Shown here: positions 53,311 through 62,247 of the stretch, piece after piece
Layout: every line of letters begins with the position of its first letter
Position numbering within the stretch: the first letter of the stretch is position 1
Assembly (NCBI GenBank): GCA_026645575.1
Contig: JAPKMW010000008.1
Span: 124,001 to 188,000, forward strand
Direction: 5' to 3'
Length of the DNA: 64,000 nt
From: Caldilineaceae bacterium
Lineage (GTDB): Bacteria; Chloroflexota; Anaerolineae; Caldilineales; Caldilineaceae
Translations under genes and position numbers: made by a program
Notes under the pieces: model-generated
Databases searched by the model: none
Told to the model about the DNA's origin: nothing
What the model saw: only the letters and a program-made list of their open reading frames with translations

Positions 53311-53477
53311 GCGTACCGTTTTCTCGCCTTCTTAATATTTATTCTATACCACTTTCTCCTTAAGACGCTAAAATCAACTTACGAATTCTTACAATTAAAC
53401 CACTGAGCTTACATTTTTCAACTATAATATACGACAAATTATGTAGAACTGGAAAATAAATCTACCATAAAGAGGTA

Positions 53478-53525
53478 AAAACACGAAAGATGTGCACTGC
53501 TTCTTGCACACATCTTTCGTGTTTT
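53478..53525. terminator. Bidirectional intrinsic terminator
   Basis: 17-bp perfect arms at 53478-53494 and 53509-53525 begin with AAAA and end with TTTT, so it can work on both strands. It lies downstream of the PKD protein gene (minus strand). The rest of the gap 53311-53643 is A+T-rich; no promoter could be placed with confidence. Confidence 0.85.
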
Positions 53526-53643
53526 ATCAATTATGGTAGGGGTTACGCAGTTGGGGTTGTGGCAGGAGATCCGCAGGGTTTCCAAAACACTACAGATTTG
53601 TACCACTGCGTAACTTCTATCTGTTACCGACTACCTGCCCAGC

Positions 53644-54660
53644 TTACCGCGCAACGAATGGTGTGTACGCACGGAAAGGCAATGTATCTGCGTTGCTAAT
53701 CAAAATCGGACCGTCGGCGGCGGGGTTTGATTCGGTGTCGGTAATCTCCTGGACGCTCTCTTCAGCGTTCAGATCCGTGGCCTCCTCGCCTTGGCGACCA
53801 CCACTTGTACGCGGGGCGACGGTCATGGGGAAGGTGATAAACTCATTGTCTGCCGGCCAGCTATCGTCGGCGCCTTGTAGACGAGCAAAGGCTTTGAAGG
53901 TGACTTTGCCCATAGCCGCATCAGCGTCGGTGGGCGTGTAGAAGAAGATGAAATCGGTTGTAGCCGGACTGCTTTGCACTGTCACTTCTTGCGTCCACGA
54001 GCCAACATAGCCATAGCCGCCGGGGACGCTCTTATAAATTTCAACCGTCACCGTTTCCGGGCGCAGATAGTTGGCGATCCCTACAGTCAGGCGTACACGT
54101 CTACCGGCGGTGCTGCTCTTGGGGCGGGCAAACTTGACAATCGCGACATCATGGTTGCTCACCCGCACAAGACGGGTGGTCGAAGCCCGTCGCCCGTCGT
54201 TGGTAACAACGGTCAGGCGCACATTGTAGTCACCTTCGGCAGCATACTGATGTTGCACCGCAAGGCCCTTGCCGGTGTTGCCGTCACCAAAATTCCAGTT
54301 CCAGGCGCGCAGGCCGTAGCCCAGCGGGTCATAAGAGGGATAAGCAAAGAAGCTGACAGGGGCAAGAGTGGAAGGCGACCAGGGGTCGGTAAAGAAGTCG
54401 GCCACGGGCGTCGGCAAGGGCGAATCGAAGGGGGCCGAAACGCTATCGACCAATGAATCCGGCGTATCGTCGGGTGATTGGGCGTGCGCTTGTTCTAGCG
54501 CGCCCAGTAAACAGAGAAAGCCGGCCAACAAGACCAGAATGAGGGTCGAAATTTTATTGGTGCGCGCCATACCGACAGCGACGCTTTGGCCCTCGACAAT
54601 CGGTTTGCGCCCCCAACGACGGGTGCGCCACTGCTGTAATCTTGCATTGTACCAAGACAT
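53644..54660 (-). CDS. Secreted PKD-domain protein
   Basis: The 338-residue protein has a long N-region and a hydrophobic export segment (about 38-58, ending AHA). A PKD domain spans about 90-165, with the typical WNFGDGNTG and YAAEGDYNVRLTV motifs. A CARDB-like beta domain follows, then an acidic stretch. The C-terminus is LPFRAYTPFVAR, close to the tail of the DUF11 protein at 13422-15341. It is probably an envelope protein. I chose the ATG at 54660 because GGAG lies six bases upstream; an ATG six codons earlier is less well placed. Confidence 0.8.
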   Translation of the reverse strand: MSWYNARLQQWRTRRWGRKPIVEGQSVAVGMARTNKISTLILVLLAGFLCLLGALEQAHAQSPDDTPDSLVDSVSAPFDSPLPTPVADFFTDPWSPSTLAPVSFFAYPSYDPLGYGLRAWNWNFGDGNTGKGLAVQHQYAAEGDYNVRLTVVTNDGRRASTTRLVRVSNHDVAIVKFARPKSSTAGRRVRLTVGIANYLRPETVTVEIYKSVPGGYGYVGSWTQEVTVQSSPATTDFIFFYTPTDADAAMGKVTFKAFARLQGADDSWPADNEFITFPMTVAPRTSGGRQGEEATDLNAEESVQEITDTESNPAADGPILISNADTLPFRAYTPFVAR

Positions 54661-54799
54661 GTGATTCTCCTTCATCATGAATCAATAGGGATGACAAAAG
54701 GCGCCAAAGTCTATAAAAGAACCTTGACAACGATAGGTGGCTTACAGCCTTCCTGTAAAGAATAATCGGTAGTGCGTAACGGTTTTCCGATACAAACAA

Positions 54800-54828
54800 T
54801 TGCCATCGACAGGCAACCATGCTATAAT
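54800..54828 (+). promoter_or_regulatory. Strong sigma-70 type promoter for the Uma2 gene
   Basis: TTGCCA (54800-54805) and a perfect TATAAT (54823-54828) have 17-base spacing, about 50 bases before the Uma2 start codon. Confidence 0.75.
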
Positions 54829-54879
54829 CGAACAAATGTTTTTCGGCTGTTGGCTTTTACCTTCAGAAAGGCAAGCCCC

Positions 54880-55716
54880 ATGAGCGAATCAGCATTCATA
54901 CTCGATCCTTCGGCGGTCAACGCAGCCGAGGAGGCGATCATTTACCCTGAAAGTGATGGCGAACCAATGGCGAACAATACAGAGCAGTTCGATTGGATTG
55001 TCACGACTAAAGAGAATTTGGAGATCCTCTATCAACACCATGTCAATGTCTTCATTGCAGGTGATCTCCTCTGGTATCCGGTGGAGGGGAACAATCAGAT
55101 TTGCCAGGCGCCCGATGTGATGGTGGCGCTAGGGCGTCCCAAAGGGCGGCGCGGCTCCTATTTGCAATGGAAGGAAGGCAATCTGCCGCCGCAAGTGGTC
55201 TTTGAGATGATCTCACCGGGCAACCGCGCCGGTGAAATGGCCGCCAAATTTGCTTTCTATGAGCGGCATGGCGTGGAAGAGTATTATGTCTACGACCCGG
55301 AGCAGGGATTGGTGCAAGGCTGGCTACGCAATACACGGGGCCAATTTCGCCCCATCCCCGACATGCAACAGTGGCGCAGTCCGTGGTTAAATATTCGCTT
55401 TGCGATTAGCCCAGAAGGACAGCTTCAGTTGCTCTATCCAGACGGCACACCGTTCATCACCTTCGTCGAGTTGAACGAACGCCGCGCCCAAGCCGAAGCA
55501 GAACTTTTACGTCAGATCGCCTTAGCCGAAACCGAGGTTAAACGCGCCGAGGCGGAGACCATTGCCCGTCTGGAAGCCCAGGCGCTGGCTGAAGCAGAAG
55601 CCGCTCGTGCAAATGCAGAAGCCGCACGGGCTGATGCCGAGCAACAAGCGCGCCTACAAGCGGAAGCGGAATTGCATAAGCTACAAGAAAAACTACGCCA
55701 AGCTGGCCTGCTATAA
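54880..55716 (+). CDS. Uma2 family restriction-endonuclease-like protein
   Basis: The 278-residue protein has a Uma2/DUF820 domain (PD-(D/E)XK fold) with APDVMVALG (near 77), VVFEMISPGN (near 107) and YVYDPEQG near 139. A long C-terminal helix rich in Ala, Glu and Arg (about 205-275) should form a coiled coil. The function of Uma2 proteins is unsettled; they are abundant in Cyanobacteria and Chloroflexota. I chose the ATG at 54880, preceded by AAAGG, over a longer reading that starts inside the promoter. Confidence 0.85.
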   Translation: MSESAFILDPSAVNAAEEAIIYPESDGEPMANNTEQFDWIVTTKENLEILYQHHVNVFIAGDLLWYPVEGNNQICQAPDVMVALGRPKGRRGSYLQWKEGNLPPQVVFEMISPGNRAGEMAAKFAFYERHGVEEYYVYDPEQGLVQGWLRNTRGQFRPIPDMQQWRSPWLNIRFAISPEGQLQLLYPDGTPFITFVELNERRAQAEAELLRQIALAETEVKRAEAETIARLEAQALAEAEAARANAEAARADAEQQARLQAEAELHKLQEKLRQAGLL

Positions 55717-55730
55717 GTCACCAAACGCCT

Positions 55731-55759
55731 CCCCTCTCCTGAGCAAGTCAGGAGAGGGG
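55731..55759. terminator. Hairpin between convergent Uma2 and subtilase genes
   Basis: 12-bp arms at 55731-55742 and 55748-55759 with a 5-base loop lie between the two convergent stops. There is no clear T-tract. Confidence 0.6.
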
Positions 55760-55773
55760 GCCAGGGGTGAGGT

Positions 55774-57225
55774 TTACTGCAACATCTGCCTCACATCCAT
55801 CATCCCAGCGCCAAAGACGGGATCACCCGCTTCCGCCGTGCCATAGAGTTTGCTGCTTACATCATCCGGCGTCAGCGCCGGATCTTTTTCCAAAAGCAGC
55901 GCCGCTGCCCCACTCACCAACGGCGTCGCAAAGGAAGTTCCCTGCCAGCAGAGATGACCGGTGGGCGAACTATCGGCCGGCGTGATCACAAAGCGCTCCG
56001 GTTGATCCGCGCAAACCGCCTTCGCCAGTTCATCAGCATTCAAGTTACCACCGGCCGGCGCCGCAATTTCACCCAAGTTTGTAAAATTCGACGGTTGCCG
56101 ATCAACGGTGTGGCCGGCCACGCCGATCACCGTGTGGTAGGCCGCCGGAATGTTCATGGCAGTGGGATCGCCTTGGTTGCCAGCAGCAGCGACGACCACA
56201 AAACCTAGGGCGTGGGCTTGATCCAAGATTGTTTCGAGTTGGGCAGATACGCCATGCACACCTAAGCTCAAATTGATGACCGCACGCCCGGCTTCCGGCG
56301 GATGCTGGTTGATAAAGTGTGCAAGCCCGGCGATGAGATCCGCCAACGTGCCGTAACCATCCGTGGGCAGGACACAGTAGAGTACAATGTTCGCCGAAGG
56401 CGCCACATAGTCAATCAGGGCCGCTGCGCTGGCACCATGTTCCAGGTAGATGGGATTGGCGCCGGATGCAGTGGAGATCCATTCGACCTGATCCACCCAG
56501 GCCGGTTGCGTGGTCGGGCAGGTGTCAAAGACGCCGACGGTCATCTCTTTGCCCGTCCACGCCCGCTCACCGGGCAGTCGAATACCTGGCTCACCCCAGA
56601 TCCATTGGTTGTCAAAACCCGCGTCTGGCCCCGATAATGGCGGGTAGCTGGGGCTGCCAAAGACGCTGCCGCCATGTTTGCTGACACTCAGCAACAGATT
56701 AGGCTCAGCAGAGACCTCCACCCCCTCGCTACGCGCCTGTGCGTTGATCTGCTCGGCCAATTGGTCAGCCGGTAATTCGCCCGTTGTTTGATACAGTTGC
56801 ATCACCCAGCCAGCACCGAGAAAAACGAGATCGACTCGCTCACCAGTGGCGGTTAAGGCAAACTTTGCCGCCAATTGATCCAGTTGTGCTCCATCGCCAT
56901 AGAGCATGAGTTCATCGGCAAGCATGCTGGCGCCAGCCCAAGAAGCGCTTTCCGCTGTAATCACTTTTCCCGCTAACGCAAAGGGTAGATCGCTCGCCGC
57001 TGCATCCGCTGGTTCGGCTTTTGTTTCCGCCGGTTCAGCCGGCGGCGCTGCTTCTTGTGCCGACGGCGCCGCCTCTGCTGCCGGCGCTTCCGACCGCGCA
57101 TCAGCAGAGTGACCTTCATCGGATGCAGCCTGTGGCGCTGCCGCCGGGGCGCCGCAGCCACTGAGCATCAACAGTAGAATAATGAGGAAGCACATGCCCC
57201 AAAGTTCAATTTGTCGGGGTTTCAT
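55774..57225 (-). CDS. Lipoprotein subtilase (S8 family serine peptidase)
   Basis: The 483-residue protein has a lipobox LSGC (Cys24), so it should be anchored outside the cytoplasmic membrane. A long Ala/Glu/Pro-rich linker (25-80) and a prodomain-like region precede the peptidase domain. The triad is Asp234 (VGVFDTCP), His263 (LEHGAS) and Ser431 (GTSFATPL), with the oxyanion Asn350 in AAAGNQG, so it should be active. The histidine motif HGAS is a slight departure from HGTxVAG. It is downstream of the TPR-CHAT gene on the same strand, and may be the last gene of that operon. Confidence 0.88.
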   Translation of the reverse strand: MKPRQIELWGMCFLIILLLMLSGCGAPAAAPQAASDEGHSADARSEAPAAEAAPSAQEAAPPAEPAETKAEPADAAASDLPFALAGKVITAESASWAGASMLADELMLYGDGAQLDQLAAKFALTATGERVDLVFLGAGWVMQLYQTTGELPADQLAEQINAQARSEGVEVSAEPNLLLSVSKHGGSVFGSPSYPPLSGPDAGFDNQWIWGEPGIRLPGERAWTGKEMTVGVFDTCPTTQPAWVDQVEWISTASGANPIYLEHGASAAALIDYVAPSANIVLYCVLPTDGYGTLADLIAGLAHFINQHPPEAGRAVINLSLGVHGVSAQLETILDQAHALGFVVVAAAGNQGDPTAMNIPAAYHTVIGVAGHTVDRQPSNFTNLGEIAAPAGGNLNADELAKAVCADQPERFVITPADSSPTGHLCWQGTSFATPLVSGAAALLLEKDPALTPDDVSSKLYGTAEAGDPVFGAGMMDVRQMLQ

Positions 57226-57289
57226 AATGATTCTCCTTATAAACCTTATAAATTTGGGTTGATTAATAGAAATCCTGTAAGAGTTGGTT

Positions 57290-57308
57290 ACTTTGACGAT
57301 GTCAAAGT
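57290..57308. repeat. Short hairpin between the CHAT and subtilase genes
   Basis: 8-bp arms ACTTTGAC/GTCAAAGT with a three-base loop. A second, GGTTAGTT/AACTAACC pairing lies at about 57314-57350. Both are in the 132-base gap and could stabilise or end the upstream mRNA. Confidence 0.5.
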
Positions 57309-57357
57309 AGTGGGTTGGTTAGTTTGTTTCTGACCTGACCAACTAACCATCTATCTA

Positions 57358-60348
57358 TCACCCACCCAAATTTCCCGGATCGCCTACCAGGAAGAAGGCG
57401 GCCCAGGTGTATGGATGGGTCAGGGAACCGGCGTTGTGCAGACATTGGCGTTGGGCGGCTTGTAGGGCAGCGGCTTTGCTCTCGCCAGCGGACAAGTAAT
57501 GATAGAATGCAACCATTAAATGATGAGTAGCGGCATCATCGATCCGCCAGTGGCTGACCACCACCGAAGCGGCACCTGCGTAGAGAAAAGCGCGTAACAA
57601 ACCCAACAACTCATCGCCGCCGCCGATCAAGCTTTGCCCGGTGTCACAGGCGCTCAACGTCACCAGCGTCGCCTGCAAGCGCAAGTTAAAGATGTCCAAG
57701 GTGGTCAAACGCCCCTCGGCCAGCAACAGGTACGAATAGAGCGGATCATCAGCGCGGAACTCACCGTGTGTCGCCAGGTGCAAGAGATCAGCCGTGGCCG
57801 CCACTGCTTGAAAGGTTGCCACCGTGGCCGCTGCCCCTGTGTAGGCGGCGCCGCCTAGCAATGCGGCAATGGTCTGCGCTTCGCTTTCGGCAGCCGGCAG
57901 TTGTCCTTGCCAGCCATAGCCAAAGGCAATCGTTGCGTTGCGTTTGACCGCAAGCGGCGCCACTTGCCGGGTGGGGGGCCGTTGACAGTAGCGCAACAGG
58001 CTGGCGCTGGGCAGATAACTGATGGTATGGCGCTCGATCAGATAGGCGGCGCCGTCATAGAGCGCATGAAAGGGCAATTTATGTAAAAAGCCATGCGGCA
58101 CAATCACCAAATGGTCGTAGGTAGTCAGTTGGGTGCGCACCGGTGCTAACAACTGACTGTAGAGTTCGTGCAAGAGATCCTGTGCTTCACCAATCAGATC
58201 AGCATCATTGGCGTCCCTCAGCGCTAGATTGAAGTTCATCTGCAAAAAGCGCAAGGGTGACTCAACTTGGGAAATGGTGCAAGGCAAGGTTACCGTGCTG
58301 ATGCTTTGGGCAGTGACAACAAAGAGTGCAATCTTGTCATGCACAAAGAAATATTCAAGCAAGAGTGTGTCAGCCGCCAGATCGGGTTGAATATTTTCTG
58401 TGCGCACTTGCCAGAGTGCAGCCGCATGAGCATAATCGGCGTTGCGAACCAACAGCCGATTCCACAAAGCGGCAATCTGTTGTTCCAACGCCCGAATTTC
58501 CTGCCAGAGGGGCTGCCAATCCGCCTGCTCGGCGGCGGACAGAGTTTGTGGGCGCACTTTGGCCTGTTCAGCCTGTCGCCCTTCCCAGCGGCGGTAGAGG
58601 CGATTCTGTTCGATGCGCAGATGGGTCAGCGCCTCCACTAGATGCTGATCAGCGGGATCTTTTGCCGTGATGCGTAGATCCAGCCCCCTAGCAACCAGAT
58701 CGAGCAGCGCTCGTGATTTAGCCCGTTCGGTATATTCAAATGCCTGCGCTGCTTGCCCTTGCTGAAGATATAAATCAACAATCTCGGCATAGACCACCTG
58801 TTTGTCGGCGGCAAAGTCAGCGCGATATTCCACCATCAGATGACCTTGCAACTGTTCCAAAGCCTGCACCGATTGGCTATAGGCGGCCAACGCCTGGTCA
58901 TTGGCGCCGGTGGCTTGCGCCAGCTTGCCCTGAACATAATGCCCTTCGTACAAAAGTTGCGTTGCGTCCTTGCGATAGGCAATGGCTAGAACTGCCTGCA
59001 CTAGTTCATGCGCCAAGAGATATTGCCGACTGGCCAGGGCCGCCTGCGCTGCAATCAGTTGGGCCTGCGCTTCGGCAAAAGGCAGCTGATGCCGTTCCAA
59101 CACGCGCAGCGCCTGTTGCGCCAGGGTCAGACTGCGCGCATATTCATGTTGGCGATAGAGTAACAAGGCTTCGTTGAGGTCAACCCGCGCCCCCCAGACT
59201 TCCTGGCCCAAGGTCAAACAGAGTTGACGAGCAATTTGCAACGCTTGGATAGCTTGCGGGTAGTGACCCAAGCCCATATAAGCGCCGGCTTCATGCAGGG
59301 CCACTTCGGCCAAGTGCAAACGGCCATCAAGCGTTGCCACCAGAGTCCGTGTTTGCGTACAGAGATTAATCACCTCTTGAAAGCGGCGCAACCGCAGCAA
59401 CCAATCGCTCATGACGATCTCAGCTTCAACTACATCACCCAGCCGGTGATCCTGGCGAAAATGCTGGCGCGCCCTGTCAATATGCTGGATGGCCTCAGTG
59501 TAGCGGCCAGACAACGCCAGCGCCTCACCGATGTTCTGATCAGCCCGTGCAGCTTCAATGGTGTAGCCAAGCGTAGTAAAGGTCGTTTTGGCCGTGCGAT
59601 TGGCCTGCAAGGCTTCATCAAAGCGCCCCAAGTCACGCAAGAGAAGCCCACGGTTTTGTTCGATAACCGCCAACGTATAATTGTCAACAACTGCCGAACG
59701 CTCATAAAATGCCAGCGCTTGGTTAAAGCGGGTCAGCGCCGCCTGGTTCTCGTCACGCCGGGCATGGACACAAATCGCCAGATTGGAGGCGACATAGGTC
59801 GCCAGCAGCCATTCTTGATGGTTGACCAAGAGTTGTTGCGCCTCTTCGCCAACGGCCAGGGCTTCGTCACAGAGACCCAGATTTGCCAACGCTTCAATTT
59901 TGCCAATCTGCGTCTGCGCCCATTCGACCGGTCGTTCATGATGCCGATAAAGCTGACTGGCTTCATCATAAGCCGTGATTGCTTCGCGGAATTTGCCTTG
60001 TCCCAGCCCCAGCAGGTTGCCTTTGGCGCGCAGCGCCAGCGCCCGGTGGAACGGATTGGCGGTGATTGCGGCCCAGATAAAGAGCAGATCAACCACCTTG
60101 CCGGCCCGCGCCAGATCGGACTGGCGCACCTGGTCAGCCATGCTTTTCAGGTGCGCCGCGACTGCATCGCGCTGCGCTGGCGTCAATGGTGGCAACAGCG
60201 CAGCCCACTCGGCGCCGGTCGCCTGACGCTCACCACCGGCCATAATCCAATCCACCAGATGTTGGGCCAGGTCGGCGGGTGACCAGGCGCCATTTTGCTC
60301 GATGAGCGGGCTTAGGGACAGTGCAGGTTGGGAATTTGAATTTCCCAT
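57358..60348 (-). CDS. TPR-CHAT caspase-like protease
   Basis: The 996-residue protein has a long stack of TPR-like helical repeats (about 100-560) and a C-terminal CHAT domain (about 690-990), a caspase-fold cysteine protease. The catalytic dyad is intact: His861 in LHLATHGEF and Cys901 in LSACDTG. The GGGDELLGLLRAFLYAGA stretch that follows is the usual CHAT continuation. The start overlaps the zf-HC2-like gene by 37 bases and has GAGGAG seven bases upstream, so the two are coupled. TPR-CHAT proteases are activated by binding partners through the TPRs. Context points to regulated cleavage of a sigma or anti-sigma partner; that is inference. Confidence 0.9.
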   Translation of the reverse strand: MGNSNSQPALSLSPLIEQNGAWSPADLAQHLVDWIMAGGERQATGAEWAALLPPLTPAQRDAVAAHLKSMADQVRQSDLARAGKVVDLLFIWAAITANPFHRALALRAKGNLLGLGQGKFREAITAYDEASQLYRHHERPVEWAQTQIGKIEALANLGLCDEALAVGEEAQQLLVNHQEWLLATYVASNLAICVHARRDENQAALTRFNQALAFYERSAVVDNYTLAVIEQNRGLLLRDLGRFDEALQANRTAKTTFTTLGYTIEAARADQNIGEALALSGRYTEAIQHIDRARQHFRQDHRLGDVVEAEIVMSDWLLRLRRFQEVINLCTQTRTLVATLDGRLHLAEVALHEAGAYMGLGHYPQAIQALQIARQLCLTLGQEVWGARVDLNEALLLYRQHEYARSLTLAQQALRVLERHQLPFAEAQAQLIAAQAALASRQYLLAHELVQAVLAIAYRKDATQLLYEGHYVQGKLAQATGANDQALAAYSQSVQALEQLQGHLMVEYRADFAADKQVVYAEIVDLYLQQGQAAQAFEYTERAKSRALLDLVARGLDLRITAKDPADQHLVEALTHLRIEQNRLYRRWEGRQAEQAKVRPQTLSAAEQADWQPLWQEIRALEQQIAALWNRLLVRNADYAHAAALWQVRTENIQPDLAADTLLLEYFFVHDKIALFVVTAQSISTVTLPCTISQVESPLRFLQMNFNLALRDANDADLIGEAQDLLHELYSQLLAPVRTQLTTYDHLVIVPHGFLHKLPFHALYDGAAYLIERHTISYLPSASLLRYCQRPPTRQVAPLAVKRNATIAFGYGWQGQLPAAESEAQTIAALLGGAAYTGAAATVATFQAVAATADLLHLATHGEFRADDPLYSYLLLAEGRLTTLDIFNLRLQATLVTLSACDTGQSLIGGGDELLGLLRAFLYAGAASVVVSHWRIDDAATHHLMVAFYHYLSAGESKAAALQAAQRQCLHNAGSLTHPYTWAAFFLVGDPGNLGG

Positions 60349-61037
60349 TGCGCACTCCTCACCACAAGGGCGTAGTCGCCCGGCGGCAGCGATGGCAGTT
60401 GGAAGCGCCCCCGTTTGCCGGCCAGCGTTGTCCCAGCAATGATCGCTTCCGCTTGCTGCAACTGAATTTCAGCGCCATCCAGATCCAGATTGGGCGCCTT
60501 CACCTGACCGACCAGCACTTTGCGGTCGGTGCCCAATTCCGGCTGGAGATCGATCCGTACTTCAATATCGTCGCGGCGGTAGATCAAAGGCAACGCATGG
60601 CTGTCACCGCGCAAGGCCAGGGTGGGCGCTGGCATGGTTACCAGATCGAGAACAAAGGTGACCCGATCGACAATCTGCTGTCCCAAGGTGGCAGCCTGCG
60701 TCTTGAGCCTGGCCCAGAAAGCGGGAAAGGCTTGCGGAGTGGTGCGGCTCTCTTCCGCTGGGGTGATGGCCATTGCCGCTGCCCCTAAGTCAGCAAAATC
60801 GTGCATCAGGGCGGCGACGGTCGCTTGACAATGGGGACAGGCGCTGCGCAAATGGATGGCAACGGTCTCCTCCTGTGTCGGGGTCAATTCGCCCAGGTAG
60901 TATTGTTCCAACATTGTGTTGGTCGGACAGGCCGCCTTGGGCAAGGATGGCGGCGGTGATTGTGCATCCCCAGGTTCACTACTCCTATTGTGGCATATTC
61001 GTAGTTCGTTTACGGCTGTTATATACGTCCAACGCAT
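60312..61037 (-). CDS. zf-HC2-like putative anti-sigma protein with a C-terminal beta domain
   Basis: The 241-residue protein has an N-terminal ACP(x)nHLRSACPHC arrangement (Cys about 37, then His65-x3-Cys-x2-Cys), which fits the zinc-binding fold of ZAS/zf-HC2 anti-sigma factors. No transmembrane helix is present. The last 90 residues look like a carboxypeptidase-regulatory or Ig-like beta sandwich (FQLPSLPPGDYALVVRS). I chose the ATG at 61037, seven bases after GGAAGGAG. It lies between a sigma-like gene and the TPR-CHAT gene with overlap on the latter side. It may hold the sigma factor until cleaved or bound. Confidence 0.7.
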   Translation of the reverse strand: MRWTYITAVNELRICHNRSSEPGDAQSPPPSLPKAACPTNTMLEQYYLGELTPTQEETVAIHLRSACPHCQATVAALMHDFADLGAAAMAITPAEESRTTPQAFPAFWARLKTQAATLGQQIVDRVTFVLDLVTMPAPTLALRGDSHALPLIYRRDDIEVRIDLQPELGTDRKVLVGQVKAPNLDLDGAEIQLQQAEAIIAGTTLAGKRGRFQLPSLPPGDYALVVRSAQWEIQIPNLHCP

Positions 61038-61092
61038 CGCTCTACTCCTTCCATTACTTTTCGCTTCTACTAGAGATAATCGGTCATGGCGG

Positions 61093-61971
61093 CTAAAATT
61101 CCGACAGGCAATGCAATTGTTGGCGAAATTGCTCATTACGCCGCAGGCGCGCCATGATCCGTTCACGAATGGTGTTCACTTCATTAACCGAGGTAAAGAG
61201 ATGGGGATAGGCATCATAGAGTTCGCGCGGCTTCTGTTCCTCTAGAAAGAGGGCTGTGGCAACCAGCCATTCTTTTTCGTCACGCAGCCAACTTTGTAAA
61301 AGAGCAAGCGTTTTTTCATCATCAACGCGGCGATTATGCAGGATATTCAAGTGATCAAGCTCCTGGTTAGTTAGCATACGTTTGGCGCCGGGTAGCCTGT
61401 CACCCCCATCGTCAGCGTCGGTTGCATCGAAAAGAACGGTGGTGGTTTCGTGTTGCCGTTTGCGCACAAAATCCTGCACAATACGCTCGGCGCAACGGCG
61501 TAACAATCCCAGCAAGGCGGCCAGGTTTGGGTAATCGGCAAACTTTTGCGGGTTGCGGCGAAAGGTGCCATGCCATTTCAAAAAAGTATCATCAACCAAT
61601 GTTTGTAATTCACTTTTACTAATAGCAAAGGCTAGAGACGTTTGCACCCATTTACAAACCTGGTGTTGGTAGTGGCGATAGATCGCGTACCAGGCTTGTT
61701 CGTCATTAATAGTCAGAGCGCGCCGCAACAGTTCCAGACAGAAACGGGGGTCGTGAGCTTGTTGATTGAGATAGCGCCGGGTCTCTTGAGCACAGGCCTG
61801 TTGTAATCCATCAATGGTCAATTCAGCCACAGGGGAGGTGTCGCAATCTCTGATGAGGGTGGACGTCACGAACATCACACAGTTCCTTTCCGTATGGCTT
61901 TTCTGACAGGCAATGGGTTGTATCAATGGTCGCGCCGATGATCGGGCTGGCGCTGGATCAACCATGACCAT
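61093..61971 (-). CDS. Sigma-70-like factor upstream of the zf/CHAT genes
   Basis: The protein (292 residues) has a sigma region 2-like helix bundle (about 90-170; NDEQAWYAIYRHYQHQVCKW and LQTLVDDTFLKWHGTF) and a region 4-like helix-turn-helix near the C-terminus (KPRELYDAYPHLFTSVNEV, then RERIMARLRR). It is larger than usual ECF factors because of about 80 extra N-terminal residues. I chose the ATG at 61971, five bases after GGAG; the ATG at 61875 after AAAGGA is an alternative that would remove 32 residues. It ends 55 bases before the zf-HC2-like gene. It is likely the sigma factor that this module controls. Confidence 0.7.
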   Translation of the reverse strand: MVMVDPAPARSSARPLIQPIACQKSHTERNCVMFVTSTLIRDCDTSPVAELTIDGLQQACAQETRRYLNQQAHDPRFCLELLRRALTINDEQAWYAIYRHYQHQVCKWVQTSLAFAISKSELQTLVDDTFLKWHGTFRRNPQKFADYPNLAALLGLLRRCAERIVQDFVRKRQHETTTVLFDATDADDGGDRLPGAKRMLTNQELDHLNILHNRRVDDEKTLALLQSWLRDEKEWLVATALFLEEQKPRELYDAYPHLFTSVNEVNTIRERIMARLRRNEQFRQQLHCLSEF

Positions 61972-62065
61972 ACATTCTCCTTCTTTAATTGCTTGCATTA
62001 TAAATTCAGTAGCCTTAAGATGAAAAGTGTAAAAATGGCTTGACGCCAATAGCGGCATCGGCGGT

Positions 62066-62217
62066 TTGTACCATCCCTCCTAGTTCTTATAATCAGGCAG
62101 ACGGCTACTTTTTCCGACAAACAGTGGCGTATTTGGGGGCGCCGCTATTTTCCCGCCAAAGGGGGTGCAAAACAAGGGCCACTTTTGTACCATTCGCACG
62201 GCACTTTGAATGGTACA
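62066..62217. promoter_or_regulatory. Repeated TTGTACCAT sites between the two sigma-like genes
   Basis: TTGTACCAT occurs at 62066-62074 and 62185-62193. A perfect 10-bp inverted pair, TGTACCATTC (62186-62195) and GAATGGTACA (62208-62217), surrounds the second copy. The spacing and position just upstream of the 61971 start suggest operator sites. Confidence 0.4.
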
Positions 62218-62247
62218 GGCCTACTGATAAGAGTGGTTTGGATCAGG

